Shown one piece after another: positions 36,732 through 45,203 of a DNA stretch of 64,000 nt (position 1 is the first letter of the stretch; each line of letters opens with the position of its first letter). The notes beneath the pieces were generated by a model that saw nothing but the letters and a program-made list of their open reading frames with translations, made no database searches and was not told the origin of the DNA. The translations under genes and the position numbers were made by a program. Location: the NCBI GenBank assembly GCA_030148425.1, contig JASBTM010000008.1:248001-312000 (forward strand), given 5' to 3'. Source of the stretch: Hyphomicrobium sp. Lineage in GTDB: Bacteria > Pseudomonadota > Alphaproteobacteria > Rhizobiales > Hyphomicrobiaceae.

Positions 36732-36890
36732 ATGTCGGAACGATCGAATTCGCTCGCACGTTTGTCGGCCATGGACGACATGCGCGCGCTCTACGCCCTC
36801 GTGGCAATTTTCGCGGTTCTCGCGTTCGACGTTGCATTCAACAACAGTGCTATTCTCGATTGGATCGGCACTCGCCTGGGGCTGAATTGA
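36732..36890 (+). CDS. Putative 52-residue single-span membrane protein
   Basis: A short frame starting MSERSNSLARLSAMDDMRAL, followed by one membrane helix (YALVAIFAVLAFDVAFNN) and SAILDWIGTRLGLN. It ends 27 bp before a strong terminator hairpin, which supports a real transcript. No clear ribosome site (TTAATCCG precedes the ATG). Confidence 0.45.
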   Translation: MSERSNSLARLSAMDDMRALYALVAIFAVLAFDVAFNNSAILDWIGTRLGLN

Positions 36891-36917
36891 ATTTTTGCGT
36901 CGATAGGCCGGCGCAGT

Positions 36918-36948
36918 AAAGCCCGTGAAACGCTGTCTCACGGGCTTT
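36918..36948. terminator. Bidirectional terminator
   Basis: An 11-bp perfect stem AAAGCCCGTGA / TCACGGGCTTT with a 9-base loop, between the small plus-strand gene and the convergent minus-strand gene ending at 36975. Confidence 0.8.
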
Positions 36949-36974
36949 AATCATCGCGTGCAGTTCCGGCGGCA

Positions 36975-37265
36975 CTACCGGTCGTCGTCTGGCACCGGTA
37001 CTGGCACCACCTTATGCGTCTCGATGTCGACGCCGACGCCCGCATCTCCGCTGCTATCGCCATTCGAGTCGTAATGCCGTTCCTCCGGTACCACCACCGT
37101 GCCGCCGTCGGGCCTGTCGTGATCGATAATGGTCGTCTTGTCGTGGAACAGGCCATGCTCCTTGATCACCGTCCGCCCGTTGTCGTCGGGAACGACGACC
37201 GCTTCGTCGGCCAAAGCCGGAGCCGCAGCGAAAAACGCCGCGACGGAAAATGCTAATGCTCTCAT
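36975..37265 (-). CDS. Secreted acidic hypothetical protein
   Basis: A 96-residue protein with a signal peptide (MRALAFSVAAFFAAAPALA) and an acidic mature part with repeated Val/Asp stretches (EAVVVPDDNGRTVIKEHG, ending VVPVPVPDDDR). The start at 37265 is set by GAGGAG nine bases upstream. It resembles small periplasmic proteins common in Rhizobiales; function unknown. Confidence 0.68.
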   Translation of the reverse strand: MRALAFSVAAFFAAAPALADEAVVVPDDNGRTVIKEHGLFHDKTTIIDHDRPDGGTVVVPEERHYDSNGDSSGDAGVGVDIETHKVVPVPVPDDDR

Positions 37266-37445
37266 TCGAAAATCTCCTCGCTGCCTTTCCTGAGGAGACA
37301 ACACCTTCGCTCGCAGCCTGTTCCGGTCCATGGTTGCTCGCGCATGCCTTCACCTCGGCGACCAGCAGCCCGGCAGGGATCTTTGCAAATTTTTTGAACT
37401 TCTCGTGGGTTGGCGCGTTTATGGGGACCACAGCCGGAGACCGCC

Positions 37446-37724
37446 ATGCCCATCCTCACGACAGCCATCACCACCTTCATCCTACTCATACTGATCGGCG
37501 TGATCGTCGGGCTCTTCATGAACCGTGGCGGCCGAAGCTGGCTTGGACGCCGGGTCGCCGAAGCGACGGGCGTCGGCGACGTCACCTATGCCCTGATCGG
37601 CATCGCCGGCTCATTCATGGGCTTCCATATCGGCGTTATTCTTGAGCTGTTGCCGAGCTTACTTCTCTACGTCGCCGCCATCGCCGGAGCATTCCTGACG
37701 ATTATTCTCTGGCGCCGAGCTTGA
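37446..37724 (+). CDS. Transglycosylase-associated-like (GlsB/YeaQ) membrane protein
   Basis: A 92-residue protein with three membrane segments and the central GRSWLGRRVAEATG ... YALIGIAGSFMGFHIG, which resembles the GlsB/YeaQ/YmgE family. Members are often stress-induced; the family name does not reflect proven enzymatic activity. ATG at 37446. Confidence 0.65.
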   Translation: MPILTTAITTFILLILIGVIVGLFMNRGGRSWLGRRVAEATGVGDVTYALIGIAGSFMGFHIGVILELLPSLLLYVAAIAGAFLTIILWRRA

Positions 37725-37749
37725 GCAGCAGAGAGATGGGTTTGACGCG

Positions 37750-38292
37750 CTAAAGCCCATCCGGAAGCTTCGACGCCATCATCGCTTTGCGATCGAACGT
37801 GCGTCCATCAACGACGAATGTGCCGTCGCCGACGGCATGGATCATCCGCTTTTCTTTTCGCTGCGAATTGAAATAGGCCGCGACGCCTTCGAGCACGACG
37901 ATATTGTGCTTGGAAACAACGTCCACGACCTTGCATTCGATGTTCGCCAGGCACTCCGCGATCAATGGTGCGCGCACGGACTTTCCAACGGTCGCAGACA
38001 ACTTGAACTTGGCGAACTTGTCCGTATCGGAGCCCGAGCACGTTCCGATGCCGACGACCCGGTCCAGCATATCGATCGCCGGAATAGCGATTACGCACTC
38101 TCTGGTGTTTTGAAGCGCAGCGAACGAATAATTCCACGCGCCTGTCGTGATGGCGAACACCGGCGAGAAATCCATAACCATCGTCCACGAGATGGTCATG
38201 ACGTTATTCTTTCCGGCATCGTGCGTCGTCACCAGAACGACCGGACCCGGCTCGATCAGCGTAAAGGCACGGCTTAGCTTCATCTCGCGCAT
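37750..38292 (-). CDS. Flavin reductase-like FMN-binding protein
   Basis: A 180-residue protein of the flavin reductase-like split-barrel family: PGPVVLVTTHDAGKNNVMTI at the N terminus, then FSPVFAITTG and ECVIAIPAIDML. Members reduce FMN with NAD(P)H or simply bind FMN. The start could be 38292 or 38283. Its physiological partner is not evident from the neighbours. Confidence 0.85.
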   Translation of the reverse strand: MREMKLSRAFTLIEPGPVVLVTTHDAGKNNVMTISWTMVMDFSPVFAITTGAWNYSFAALQNTRECVIAIPAIDMLDRVVGIGTCSGSDTDKFAKFKLSATVGKSVRAPLIAECLANIECKVVDVVSKHNIVVLEGVAAYFNSQRKEKRMIHAVGDGTFVVDGRTFDRKAMMASKLPDGL

Positions 38293-38770
38293 GAAACGCC
38301 TCCTCGCACGCTCATCCGATCCTCTCAGGATCGGCAGCGGCTAATGAGGATAATTCGAGAGCGCAGCCCGATGCTTGCGCAAGCTCAAGTCTCGGGAAAT
38401 GAGCTGCGAAGATTGCGGCCACGAAATCCGGACGCTTCTCGGCAGAGAAAAGTTGAACTCTTCTACGCGTGGGGCGTTTCCCAATCAGCACGCGCCCGGT
38501 GGCAACCGGCCGCAACAGGGAATGATGGACGCAGTTATTTTGCCGGCTTCTTACTGCGACACCAACGCATTGGTACGCGTGGACATCTAACTTGTTCCGG
38601 GTGCGTGCTCCGCCTCGCCCAAAACATTCAGGAACGATTAGGCGCTCCCTCTCCTCGCCAAGAACGATGCCGCCCGTTGCTACTTATGCTCATGGCGAGC
38701 TTGAAAGCCACAGAAGAGCGCATTTCGGAGGCAATCACCTACCCCGGCGATCCAGGGCAGCGCGATGAAA
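38293..38770. other. Gene-poor intergenic region
   Basis: 478 bp between the flavin reductase start and the csp terminator. Several overlapping frames exist but none has a recognisable domain or ribosome site. One short plus-strand frame at 38399 begins MSCEDCGHEI, which is suggestive of a metal-binding pair but has no further support. Confidence 0.35.
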
Positions 38771-38807
38771 ACAAAAAGCCCGCATCTGGGTGGCCAGATG
38801 CGGGCTT
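38771..38807 (-). terminator. Intrinsic terminator of the cold-shock gene
   Basis: A perfect 14-bp stem AAGCCCGCATCTGG / CCAGATGCGGGCTT with a 4-base loop; on the minus strand it is followed by TTTTGTTTTC. Confidence 0.92.
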
Positions 38808-38872
38808 CAAACTGATCAGACTTTCCGCCGGAATTCCGTGCTTAAAGCTGATTGGCTTCCTCGCGCTCGATA

Positions 38873-39082
38873 TTAGACAGCGCGGAGGTTGTCAGCCGAA
38901 GACTTGCCGCTACGACGATCAGCGACGACTTCGAAAGAAACCTTCTGGCCTTCGTTCAACGTGCGCAAACCAGCGCGTTCGACTGCGCTAATATGAACAA
39001 AAACATCGTTGCCGCCTTCATCCGGCTGGATGAAGCCAAAACCTTTTTGGCCATTGAACCATTTCACTGTGCCGGTCTGCAT
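38873..39082 (-). CDS. CspA-family cold-shock protein
   Basis: A 69-residue OB-fold nucleic-acid chaperone. RNP1 is KGFGFIQPD (residues 14-22) and RNP2 is DVFVHISAV (29-37); the usual N terminus [12 protein letters not shown] fixes the start at 39082. An upstream untranslated region of at least 100 bp is likely, as in other csp genes. A strong intrinsic terminator follows. Confidence 0.97.
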   Translation of the reverse strand: MQTGTVKWFNGQKGFGFIQPDEGGNDVFVHISAVERAGLRTLNEGQKVSFEVVADRRSGKSSADNLRAV

Positions 39083-39278
39083 GAGATAAGATCCTAAAGA
39101 GTTATGCGCGTTTGTTGCCCGACGGAGTCGGAATAGGTACTCGAGTTTTTTTGAAAGATCGTCGGTCAGGCGCGCACTTCGCGGCGAGGCCAAGTCAAGT
39201 CAGCGAAGCTCGATCGCGACCAATATACCCACAAAGCCCCCCGCTGACAAGCAACTCTGGTATTCTAAAAGTGGCCTA

Positions 39279-39420
39279 ATACTCCTGCCCCCTGGACGGT
39301 GTTCGTCACGGGAATGGGGTCTCGGGACCCTTGCCAAGATTAAGGCAGACCACAGAACTCCCCGGTTTACTGGGTTCCGCATCCGGCCAATGGGGTGGCG
39401 CAGTCCTGCGCGGCTCCCGG
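39279..39420 (+). ncRNA. Candidate structured RNA, possibly 6S-like
   Basis: The gap 39083-39619 contains a stretch that folds as one long irregular hairpin: CTGC (39285) with GCAG (39403), CCCC with GGGG, TGGACGG with CCGGCCA, GGAA with TTCC, GGGG with CCCC and GGTCT with AGACC. On the 3' side of the central bubble is a small hairpin CCGG-TTTA-CTGG. The 5' arm has TGTTCG, also seen in E. coli 6S RNA. The core is about 120 nt, short for 6S RNA, and the ends are not defined. Low-confidence assignment. Confidence 0.35.
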
Positions 39421-39619
39421 TTCGCGCCAATCAGGCCGTGCGCCCCGCGGAAATAGCACGAACACCGGCAGAGCGCTCAAGATCGGCATCCCTCTCGATT
39501 CTGGCGACGACTCTCGATCCGGCAGCGAATCGCGCCCACTCTCAGCAAGTGCACATGATGGTTGATGCCTTCACTGTATAGGTTGCCTCACGACGCGGAC
39601 TGCCCCTAAAAAAGAAAAA

Positions 39620-40000
39620 ATGAGATACGCAGTAACCTTCCTCTTTCTTTCACTGTCTTCAGGCCTGACAGCAGCTGGCACGCTCGAAGACTCCCTCCTC
39701 AAACTTGAGCCCGAAGAGCGATCGCATCAGGCGTGCATCGCAAAGGGCATCGATGAGATCAATCGGGCGAATAAGAAGCTTCGTGTCGACCGGCTCAAAA
39801 CCAGCATCTTTTCGCGCGCGAAATTCGACGGCGTAACCGTGACCGCCCCGGGGGGCGCATTCCGCGCCAAAAACCACTGGTACAAGCTGAAATTCACATG
39901 CAACGTCAACGACAACCAGACGAAGGCGACGACATTCGTCTACGAGCTTGGCCCCGAAATCCCAAAAGAAAATTGGGAGGAATTGGGCCTATGGCAGTAA
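39620..40000 (+). CDS. DUF930-family secreted protein
   Basis: A 126-residue protein with a signal peptide (MRYAVTFLFLSLSSGLTAAG) and the DUF930 pattern: LEPEERSHQACIAKGIDEI near residue 29, VTAPGGAFRAKNHWYKLKF near 73 and ELGPEIPKENWEELGLW at the end. The two cysteines are conserved in the family. Function unknown; found mainly in Rhizobiales. Confidence 0.87.
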   Translation: MRYAVTFLFLSLSSGLTAAGTLEDSLLKLEPEERSHQACIAKGIDEINRANKKLRVDRLKTSIFSRAKFDGVTVTAPGGAFRAKNHWYKLKFTCNVNDNQTKATTFVYELGPEIPKENWEELGLWQ

Positions 40001-40038
40001 TGGGCGCGCTGCCTAGGGTGCGGCGACATCCTGCCTAG

Positions 40039-41700
40039 TCATTCGTCCGGCCTCGCGATCCGGCTCGGCAACAGTGCCCCCGAGCGCTCAAGAACGGGAT
40101 AGGCAGCGGCCGCCACAATATAACTGTTGAGCAGTTTCATATCGCGCATCAGGTCGAGGTAAAGCGCGCTCGCTCGCGCTTTGTCGAGCTGTCCAAGCTG
40201 CATTTTCTCGACATGGGCAACTGTCGCTTTCGCCTCCGCATCCCGAAAAGCTACTTTCTCCTCGGCCAAAAGATGCGCGGTACGTGGATCGTCCGTCATG
40301 AATAGGGACGCCGCTACGCCAACATTGCCGCCAAGCCGATCAAGCATTTCACACAACTGCGCCTGATGCTCCCGGCTGAATACAAGACCGCGCTTAAAGC
40401 GTTTCGCGAGATGAGGCAGCAGGCTGCGATCTATGACATCCCCCGCCTGCTCGATATTCATCACGAAAGTGATGATCTCATTGAGGCGGCGTTGATCCGC
40501 TTCGTTCAGCCCATCGGGGTCTATCGAAGTCAGATAGGTCTTGATCGCGGTGTTCAGCTTATCGATGACGTCGTCGCGCCTGCGGGTTTCGACCATGAGC
40601 TTACGGTCGCCGGTCACAAGAACCTCTTTTGCCCCCTGAAGCATCTGCGTCAGCACATCGGCGAGCCGTAGCGCCTCGCGAGACCCGGCGCCAAGGGCAA
40701 CGATCGGCGTCTCCTTCGCGGCGGGATCGAGATAGCGCGGGCGCGCGGGATCTTCCGGATCGACACGCTTCGGCAGCCAGCGTTCGAGTAAGGCCGCGTA
40801 TTGCGTGAGAAACGGTAGAAACGCTGCCGCAATCGCGACGTTGAAGAACGTATGGAAGTTGGCCACCGCGCGCGCGTTATCGGGCCATATACTCACCATG
40901 AGCTGCCCGAGTGGCTCGATCAGCGCCAACACGATCAGGCCGCCGACGGCGCGCGTAAGGAGATTGCCTATCGGAAGTCGCTTCGCCGCAAGGTCATCGC
41001 TGCCGGACGATTCGAATAGCGGATTAAGCGCGGTTCCGAGATTTGCTCCAATCACAAGTGCGAACGCGGCGACGGGCGGCACAACGTCTTTCGCCGCGAG
41101 CGACATAATCAGCAATACGACAGCGATACTCGAATGCGCTGCCCAGGCGAGAAACGCTCCGAGAAGGACGTCGAGCCAGAGGCTCGTCGAGACCGCGCCG
41201 AGCAGCATCCGCAAGTTCGGTGCATCCTCGTAGTCCGTCATTAGGCCGAGCAACTCATGCAGTGCATGCAGCATGAGTCCGAGACCGATGAACACGCGGC
41301 CAAGGTCATGCACCAGCGTGCTCGTGTCACGCCGGAACATCACCACGCCGACGAGGATCAGCGCGGGCGTCACCATATTGACGTCGAAGGATAGGATTTG
41401 GACGATCAGCGTCGTTCCGACATTCGCACCGAGCATCACGGCGAGAGCGGGCGCAAGCGCGACGACGCCGTCGGCTGCGAATCCGGCCGTCATCAAGCCC
41501 GTCGCCGTGCTGCTTTGGAGAAGCGCAGTGACGCCGAGCCCTGCGAAGAAGGCGCGGAAGCGATTGCGGAGCGCACTGCCGAGGATCGCGCGAAGATTTG
41601 CTCCGAACGCGCGTTGAATGCCGGTCTGCACCATATGCGTCCCCCAAAGGAGAAGCGCTATGAAGCCAGCCAGTTCAATCAGTGCATTCGGAGCGATCAT
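40039..41700 (-). CDS. Na/Pi cotransporter family protein
   Basis: About 553 residues. The membrane part has two inverted repeats typical of NptA/YjbB-type sodium-phosphate symporters, each with a QSSTA-like motif (LLQSSTATGLMTAG near residue 62; AAHSSIAVVLLIM near 187). A C-terminal PhoU-like helical domain begins near residue 340. It probably transports phosphate in or out; the direction cannot be judged. ATG 41700 is preferred to the TTG at 41709. Confidence 0.92.
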   Translation of the reverse strand: MIAPNALIELAGFIALLLWGTHMVQTGIQRAFGANLRAILGSALRNRFRAFFAGLGVTALLQSSTATGLMTAGFAADGVVALAPALAVMLGANVGTTLIVQILSFDVNMVTPALILVGVVMFRRDTSTLVHDLGRVFIGLGLMLHALHELLGLMTDYEDAPNLRMLLGAVSTSLWLDVLLGAFLAWAAHSSIAVVLLIMSLAAKDVVPPVAAFALVIGANLGTALNPLFESSGSDDLAAKRLPIGNLLTRAVGGLIVLALIEPLGQLMVSIWPDNARAVANFHTFFNVAIAAAFLPFLTQYAALLERWLPKRVDPEDPARPRYLDPAAKETPIVALGAGSREALRLADVLTQMLQGAKEVLVTGDRKLMVETRRRDDVIDKLNTAIKTYLTSIDPDGLNEADQRRLNEIITFVMNIEQAGDVIDRSLLPHLAKRFKRGLVFSREHQAQLCEMLDRLGGNVGVAASLFMTDDPRTAHLLAEEKVAFRDAEAKATVAHVEKMQLGQLDKARASALYLDLMRDMKLLNSYIVAAAAYPVLERSGALLPSRIARPDE

Positions 41701-42012
41701 TGCAGACAATTGTCCAATTCATTGCGTGACGTGTGGGAACGTCAGACAGCGTCATTGCTGAGAATACCGTTGCAACCGCGCTGAAAAAAGTTGCCATCGA
41801 CGTAAGTGGACAGTTCGTTGCGCGACATAAGAGCTGCTGCGGCTGCATCGAACGTCATCGGGAAACTGCGTTCGAGAAATCTATTCGGCGCAGCATGAAT
41901 TCGTTCCATCGACGACGTGATTGCTTACGCACACGGCCTTTCTGCTTATGCTGGCGTCCGGTCGCCGCACGATGCTAGGCATTGCCCATGCCTGATGGGT
42001 TCCGGGGGAAAG
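41701..42012. promoter_or_regulatory. Divergent promoter region
   Basis: 312 bp between the Na/Pi transporter start and the YnfA gene start. No supported gene and no clear operator seen. Confidence 0.35.
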
Positions 42013-42348
42013 ATGCTGTTTGCAAAGACGCTAGGTTTGTTCGTCGTCACTGCAATCGCCGAGATCGTCGGCTGCTACCTGCCGTACTTATGGCTTCGAA
42101 AAGATGGCTCACCGTGGTTGCTTTTATGGGCAGCCCTCAGCCTGACGCTCTTCTCTTACCTGCTCACGTTGCATCCCGACGCAGCGGGTCGCGTCTACGC
42201 GGCGTATGGCGGAGTCTACGTGACAGTCGCCATTTTGTGGCTCTGGCAGATTGACGGCATCTCCCCGAGCCGATGGGACATCATTGGCGTGGCCGTATCG
42301 ATGGTGGGCATGGCCATCATCGTGCTCGGCGGCTGGAAGTCGAGCTGA
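42013..42348 (+). CDS. YnfA/UPF0060-family membrane protein
   Basis: A 111-residue protein with four membrane helices. It matches UPF0060 through [17 protein letters not shown] near residue 13, [18 protein letters not shown] near 64 and [18 protein letters not shown] near 88. The family is related to small multidrug transporters. GGGGGAAAG precedes ATG 42013. Confidence 0.93.
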   Translation: MLFAKTLGLFVVTAIAEIVGCYLPYLWLRKDGSPWLLLWAALSLTLFSYLLTLHPDAAGRVYAAYGGVYVTVAILWLWQIDGISPSRWDIIGVAVSMVGMAIIVLGGWKSS

Positions 42349-42406
42349 CCCGACGTCCGCAGACCCGGCGATGGAAACCGCCGATTTCCAAACCCATTGA
42401 TTCTGG

Positions 42407-42481
42407 TGGTGAGCCCGGTTGGGATCGAACCAACGACCCTCTGATTAAAAGTCAGATGCTCTACCGCTGAGCTACGGGCCC
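42407..42481 (-). tRNA. tRNA-Lys (anticodon TTT)
   Basis: A complete cloverleaf on the minus strand. The acceptor arm GGGCCCG pairs with CGGGCTC (one G-T), the D arm is AGCTCAGCGGTAGAGC-like, the anticodon arm TCTGA-CTTTTAA-TCAGA gives anticodon TTT, and the T arm has GGTTCGATCC. The CCA end is encoded. Confidence 0.98.
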
Positions 42482-42768
42482 TTTAACACACCAAATCAAT
42501 GACTTAACCGACCGAGGCCAGCAAGCATGATTTCGGGCCGATGCCTCAGCCCACCGCTTGGAAGCGATGGGGCACGTCGCGCGCCGAAGCGTGCTTATAG
42601 AAACGAGGCTCAAAACCCGCAACCCTCATTCCATCGGCCCTCCTGACGGATGGTCGCAGGCCCTGAAGAATCATGAACGTGGTTGGTCCGGCGTCCGGAG
42701 GCCGCTATACCAGCGCGAACATCGGCCCGGCAAAACGGGCTGAGCCGCCAAACGAACAGGAACGGACC

Positions 42769-42963
42769 ATGGCCGACACCGAAGACCTTGCCGAGCTCGA
42801 ACAGCGTATTGAGGTGCTTCGCGACAATCTCCGCCAGCTTGTCGAGCAGGCAGCCGGCTATTCCGGCGCGGAAGACGAAGAGCGCAACGCCGACCGCATC
42901 GCCCAGCAGCAGTCCGAACTCGACGCACTCATCGCGAAACGAGACGCGCTCGCGAAAAAATAA
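42769..42963 (+). CDS. Small coiled-coil hypothetical protein
   Basis: A 64-residue acidic protein with heptad-like spacing (DLAELEQRIEVLRDNLRQLV, later ALIAKRDALAKK), expected to form a dimeric coiled coil. ACAGGA precedes the ATG. Similar short proteins are frequent in Rhizobiales; no function known. Confidence 0.68.
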   Translation: MADTEDLAELEQRIEVLRDNLRQLVEQAAGYSGAEDEERNADRIAQQQSELDALIAKRDALAKK

Positions 42964-43086
42964 CCGGCGTGCGCTGCGCCGAGTGCGCAGCCAGCCTCCT
43001 ACCAAACGACAAGCAACTCCATCACGCCAGCCGCGCGCCCTAGCAGCGGCCGTTTCCGCCGTGCCCGCTCGCAAAGCCCTTGTCAC

Positions 43087-44001
43087 ATGCCTGATCGCCT
43101 GAAGGCCATTCTCCTGGTGTGCGCCGGGGTCATACTTTTCTCGGTCCTCGACACGACCGCGAAATATCTTGGCACGCGCTTGGGCGTCCCCGTTTCGCAG
43201 ATCGTGTGGTTGCGCTTCGTCACCCAGTTCTTCTGGATGACGGTGCTGCTCGGCCCCACGGCGATGCCGAAGCTCTTCAAAACCAAAAATCTCACCCTGC
43301 AGCTGATGCGCTCCACGTTCATGGCGGCGACAACGCTGCTGAACTTCATCGCCGTCAAATATTTGCGCCTCGATCAAACCTTGGCGATCACCTTCCTGAC
43401 GCCGCTGGTCGTCGCCGCTCTTGCGATTCCGCTACTCGGAGAGCACGTCGGCTGGCGTCGCGCGATTGCGATCGCGGTCGGTTTTGTCGGAATTCTCATC
43501 GTCGTTCGCCCGGGCTTCGGCACGCTGCAACCGGCGTTTCTTTTCGCCTTCGGATCGATGCTGACCTATTCGCTGCTTTTAATCGTGACGCGCAAGCTCT
43601 CGGCGTTTGACCCGCCGTTGGTCACGCTCACATATGGTTGTGTTGTCGGCACCATCGGCGCGACACCTTTTGTCTTCGCGGATTGGATCTGGTTCCCGAG
43701 CGTCGAGACTTGGGCGCTCCTGCTCGCGCTCGGCGCTCTCGGAGGCGGCGGCCACCTCCTGATGATTCAAGCCTATCGCTTCGCGCCGGTCTCCGCGGTC
43801 ACACCCTTCATCTACGTCGAGTTGATCAGCATGATCGCGCTGAGCTATCTCGTGTTCGGCGACGTGCCCGACCACTGGAGCCTGATCGGCTCACTCGTCA
43901 TCGTCGCGTCCGGGCTTTACCTGATCCATCGCGAACGCATCGCCCACAAGGAAAGCCTGATGGCGCTCGAGCCTATTGAGCCGCTTGAGGAGAAGCGATG
44001 A
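43087..44001 (+). CDS. EamA/DMT-family transporter
   Basis: A 304-residue protein with ten membrane helices in two EamA repeats: the first starts [20 protein letters not shown], the second at about residue 150, ending [19 protein letters not shown]. It probably exports metabolites. Its 3' end overlaps the convergent tgt gene by 29 bp. Confidence 0.92.
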   Translation: MPDRLKAILLVCAGVILFSVLDTTAKYLGTRLGVPVSQIVWLRFVTQFFWMTVLLGPTAMPKLFKTKNLTLQLMRSTFMAATTLLNFIAVKYLRLDQTLAITFLTPLVVAALAIPLLGEHVGWRRAIAIAVGFVGILIVVRPGFGTLQPAFLFAFGSMLTYSLLLIVTRKLSAFDPPLVTLTYGCVVGTIGATPFVFADWIWFPSVETWALLLALGALGGGGHLLMIQAYRFAPVSAVTPFIYVELISMIALSYLVFGDVPDHWSLIGSLVIVASGLYLIHRERIAHKESLMALEPIEPLEEKR

Positions 44002-45166
44002 TGCGCGCCTTCGTCTCCGCCGCCCAGTCCTCGAAGCGGCCCTCCGCGATTGCCGCACGCATTGCCGCCATCAGTTCCTGATAGAAGACGGTGTTGACCC
44101 ACGACAGTATCATCGCGCCGAGATACTCGCCCGACTTGATCAGGTGATGAACGTAGGCGCGCGAATAATCCCGCGCCGCCGGACATGAGCTTAGCGCGTC
44201 GACCGGCTCCATATCTTCCGCGAACTTCGCGTTGCGCATGTTGAGCGGCCCGCTCCAAGTGAAAGCGTATCCATGCCGCCCGTTTCGCGTCGGCATCACG
44301 CAGTCGAACATATCGACCCCGCGGCGCACGCTCTCGATCAGATCGAGCGGCGTGCCGACGCCCATGAGATATCGTGGCTTCTCGGCCGGAAGATGCGGCA
44401 GCGTTTCGCCAAGCGTCGCAATCATCGCCTCGTGGCCCTCGCCAACCGCGAGACCTCCGACCGCGTAGCCCGGAAAATCCATCGCAACCAGCGCATCCGC
44501 AGAGCGATGTCGCAACTCGATATCGGTGCCGCCCTGCACGATCGCGAACAGCGCCTGCCCCGGCCCCGCGCCGCCCGATGCACGTTGCATCTCGAAGGCG
44601 CGCTTCGAGCGTTCGGCCCAGCGCAGCGACAATTCCATCGCCCGTTCCACTTCCTTCCGCTCGGCCGGAAGCTCGATGCATTCGTCAAACTGCATCTGGA
44701 TGTCGGAACCGAGCAAACATTGGATCTCGATGGAGCGCTCCGGCGACAGCATGTGCCGCGAGCCGTCGAGATGCGATTGGAACGCGACGCCCTCTTCCGT
44801 GATCTTCCGGATCTTGCCGAGGCTCATCACCTGGAAGCCGCCGGAGTCGGTCAGAATGGGCTTCTCCCAGCGCATGAACTTATGCAGGCCGCCAAGCTTC
44901 GCGACGCGCTCCGCGCCCGGCCGCAGCATCAGGTGATACGTGTTGCCGAGCAAAATATCCGCGCCCGCATCGCGCACCTGATCGGGGTAGAGCGCCTTCA
45001 CCGTCGCGACGGTGCCGACCGGCATGAACGCGGGCGTGCGAATGATCCCCCGCGGCGTCCGGATCTCTCCGAGCCGCGCTTTGCCGTCCTGAGCAAGCTT
45101 GCGAAATTCGAAGCGCGCATCCGTCGTCATCGTGGAAGAGGGTGTCTCAACGTTCATCGACTGCAT
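43973..45166 (-). CDS. tgt: Queuine tRNA-ribosyltransferase
   Basis: Exchanges guanine 34 of GUN-anticodon tRNAs for preQ1. The 397-residue protein has the active-site motif [10 protein letters not shown] near residue 108, the base-binding GGLAVGE and the nucleophile motif [13 protein letters not shown] near 290. The usual zinc site CxCxxC...H is reduced to [17 protein letters not shown], keeping one Cys and the His. Possible starts are 45166, 45157 and 45130. It shares the strand with queA. Confidence 0.96.
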   Translation of the reverse strand: MQSMNVETPSSTMTTDARFEFRKLAQDGKARLGEIRTPRGIIRTPAFMPVGTVATVKALYPDQVRDAGADILLGNTYHLMLRPGAERVAKLGGLHKFMRWEKPILTDSGGFQVMSLGKIRKITEEGVAFQSHLDGSRHMLSPERSIEIQCLLGSDIQMQFDECIELPAERKEVERAMELSLRWAERSKRAFEMQRASGGAGPGQALFAIVQGGTDIELRHRSADALVAMDFPGYAVGGLAVGEGHEAMIATLGETLPHLPAEKPRYLMGVGTPLDLIESVRRGVDMFDCVMPTRNGRHGYAFTWSGPLNMRNAKFAEDMEPVDALSSCPAARDYSRAYVHHLIKSGEYLGAMILSWVNTVFYQELMAAMRAAIAEGRFEDWAAETKARIIASPQAAQ

Positions 45167-45203
45167 TCAAATGCTCTTCTCGCACCCGGTTTCGGATGCC
45201 ATT

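Noticed and set aside
38344-38991. Plus-strand frame of 215 codons across the csp terminator
   Set aside because: It runs through a perfect intrinsic terminator and antisense to the csp gene; no domain.
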